Assembly: GCA_012729935.1 (NCBI GenBank)
Contig: JAAYBY010000326.1
Span: forward strand, 1 to 7,401
Reading direction: 5' to 3'
From: Clostridiaceae bacterium
Lineage (GTDB): Bacteria > Bacillota > Clostridia > Saccharofermentanales > UBA5734
Length of the DNA stretch: 7,401 nt
Shown: piece by piece, positions 6,228 to 7,401 of the stretch
How positions within the stretch are numbered: the first letter of the stretch is position 1
How the letters are laid out: every line of letters begins with the position of its first letter
Position numbers and translations under genes: made by a program
The notes under the pieces: generated by a model
The model's input: only the letters and a program-made list of their open reading frames with translations
What the model was told of the DNA's origin: nothing
Databases searched by the model: none

Positions 6228-7401
6228 ACAAATCACCTCCCAGTTGCTTGAACACCTGAAAGAAATCAGGATAAGATTTCTGAACAGCTTCAGCGTGGTT
6301 CAGCACAATGCCATCACGCGTAAACAATGCCGCAATGGCCAGTGCCATGGCGATTCGATGATCACCCCAGGAATCGACCGTTCCGCCATTTAGTACCGAA
6401 TGTTTACGCGATGTACTGCCGCCATAAATAACAAGCATGTCTTCGTCACTTTCAACATCGCCGCCGATAGCCGATAGCGTTGCCCGTACCGCTTCAATTC
6501 GATCACTTTCCTTGAGCCGTAAGCGGCCGATATGGGTCAGACGCGTCACAGCAGGTGTGATCATCGCAGCAACAGCAAGGATTGGAACAAGGTCAGGAGT
6601 TTGTGATAAATCAAACGTATATGTCGGCTGCTGCCCGCGCAAGGCAGATAAATAGTCCAGGATTGCCTGATCGCCCTGCGCGGTTTCCGCGGGCAGCCCG
6701 GTCACCTCTAAGTCACAGCCGCCGTACGCAGCGGTCAGCCAGAAAGCCGCCTGGGAATAGTCGCGTTCAACGAAATATCGGTTTGACTGGTACTGTTGCG
6801 GAGCAGGGATGTGATAGCCATCCGGCCTAAGTTCGATATCAATGCCAAAATGTTTCAACGTCCGGCAGGTCATAGCGACATAGGGCGCAGATTCCAGCGC
6901 TGACGTCAGGCAAATATCGGACGGTTCTTCCAGTAAAGGGAGCGCCATCAACAGCCCGGATATATACTGTGAGCTGATATGGCCTGGCACTTGATAAACG
7001 CCCGGCTGCAATCGACCGCTCAACTGCATGGGCAGTGATCTGTCCTGCGGATACTGAAGGGTCAGACCGTGAGGCTGAAGAATCGCCTGATACTCTTTTA
7101 AAGGTCGGTTGACAAGGCGGCCGTGTCCCGTAAATGTCAGTGTCTTCGAACGTTTTTTCGGGCTGACGGCGCCGGAAACAGGGATCAGCAGCCGCAGCGT
7201 TGTTCCTGATTCACCACAATCGAGAATATCTGATCCGTTCAGCAGATCCTCCAAGCAGCGGCGGGTTGCGATGATGTCGTCAGACAAGGGATCGGTTAAT
7301 CCGTCAATCATTGATGGCTGTCCAGCCAGTGCAGCGGCAAACAATGCGCGATGTGCATCGCTCTTGGAAGCGGGCGGTTCAACACGGCCGCCAAGTAATC
7401 C
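6181..7401 (-). CDS. aroA: 3-Phosphoshikimate 1-carboxyvinyltransferase (EPSP synthase), 5' end cut by window edge
   Basis: Joins shikimate 3-phosphate and phosphoenolpyruvate to give EPSP, the substrate of AroC. The reading frame is open to the right edge; 406 residues are visible, and about nine are probably missing judging from E. coli Lys22. Visible motifs (numbered from the edge): PPASKSDAHRAL (9-20) with substrate-binding Lys13 and Arg18; CGESGTTLRLLIP (62-74); SSQYISGLL (143-151); TPDLVPILA (268-276) with catalytic Asp270; RLKESDRIEA (295-304) with Glu298 and Arg301; GDHRIAMA (346-353) with His348 and Arg349; and Lys375 in AVQKSYPDFF. A TTG at 7344 is not the start, because the conserved SKSxxHR motif lies upstream of it. 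The segment between the first helix and CGESG is short, as I recall for one clostridial subgroup. Its last 47 bp overlap aroC. Confidence 0.96.
   Translation of the reverse strand, partial: GLLGGRVEPPASKSDAHRALFAAALAGQPSMIDGLTDPLSDDIIATRRCLEDLLNGSDILDCGESGTTLRLLIPVSGAVSPKKRSKTLTFTGHGRLVNRPLKEYQAILQPHGLTLQYPQDRSLPMQLSGRLQPGVYQVPGHISSQYISGLLMALPLLEEPSDICLTSALESAPYVAMTCRTLKHFGIDIELRPDGYHIPAPQQYQSNRYFVERDYSQAAFWLTAAYGGCDLEVTGLPAETAQGDQAILDYLSALRGQQPTYTFDLSQTPDLVPILAVAAMITPAVTRLTHIGRLRLKESDRIEAVRATLSAIGGDVESDEDMLVIYGGSTSRKHSVLNGGTVDSWGDHRIAMALAIAALFTRDGIVLNHAEAVQKSYPDFFQVFKQLGGDLFELTMGTKHQNQLIW
6232..6240 (-). promoter_or_regulatory. Ribosome binding site of aroC inside aroA (GGAGGTGAT)
   Basis: A nine-base, essentially perfect match to the 16S rRNA 3' end, with the GGAGG core ending 8 nt before the TTG at 6227. 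It lies in the aroA coding sequence, where it encodes part of GGDLFEL. It decides the aroC start and probably offsets the weak TTG codon. Confidence 0.85.

Overview
The window comes from a bacterium that fits the Bacillota, most likely a Clostridia-type lineage. The evidence is a V-type (Ntp) ATPase operon, strong Shine-Dalgarno sites (AAGGAGG, GGAGGTGAT), frequent GTG/TTG starts, and an AroA of the short 'CGESGTTLR' type that I associate with clostridia. Base composition looks close to 50% GC by eye. I cannot name a genus. Every supported gene is on the minus strand, so the text below follows transcription from right to left.

Aromatic amino acid block (7401 down to 3451). It starts with aroA (EPSP synthase, cut by the right edge) and continues with aroC (chorismate synthase), aroQ (type II 3-dehydroquinate dehydratase) and pheA (fused chorismate mutase, prephenate dehydratase and ACT domain). 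Together they supply one early shikimate step, the last two steps to chorismate, and the two steps from chorismate to phenylpyruvate. The other shikimate enzymes and the operon promoter are not visible and may lie to the right of the window.

ABC transporter block (3476 down to 1060). An ATP-binding protein and a membrane protein with about 12 transmembrane segments follow pheA with no gap. All six genes from aroA to the permease overlap their neighbours, by about 47, 17, 11, 26 and 4 bp with the chosen starts, so they look like one translationally coupled transcript. A hairpin at about 999-1023 probably ends it. The transporter's substrate is unknown; its place at the end of an aromatic operon is the most suggestive point in the window.

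V-ATPase block (about 952 down to 1). After the hairpin there is a good sigma-A-type promoter (TTGGCA, 18 bp, TATAAT with a TG extension). It is followed by a short peripheral-stalk subunit gene (ntpF-like) and the first 175 codons of ntpI (membrane subunit I/a), which runs off the left edge. This order matches the start of known ntp operons.

The only notable non-coding stretch is 840-1059 (about 220 bp), holding the terminator, the promoter and the ntpF leader. I saw no RNA gene, CRISPR array, mobile element or phage feature. The window is mainly conserved metabolism; the points worth a second look are the aro-ABC linkage, the overlap chain, the PheA tail and regulatory-motif variants, and several non-ATG starts.
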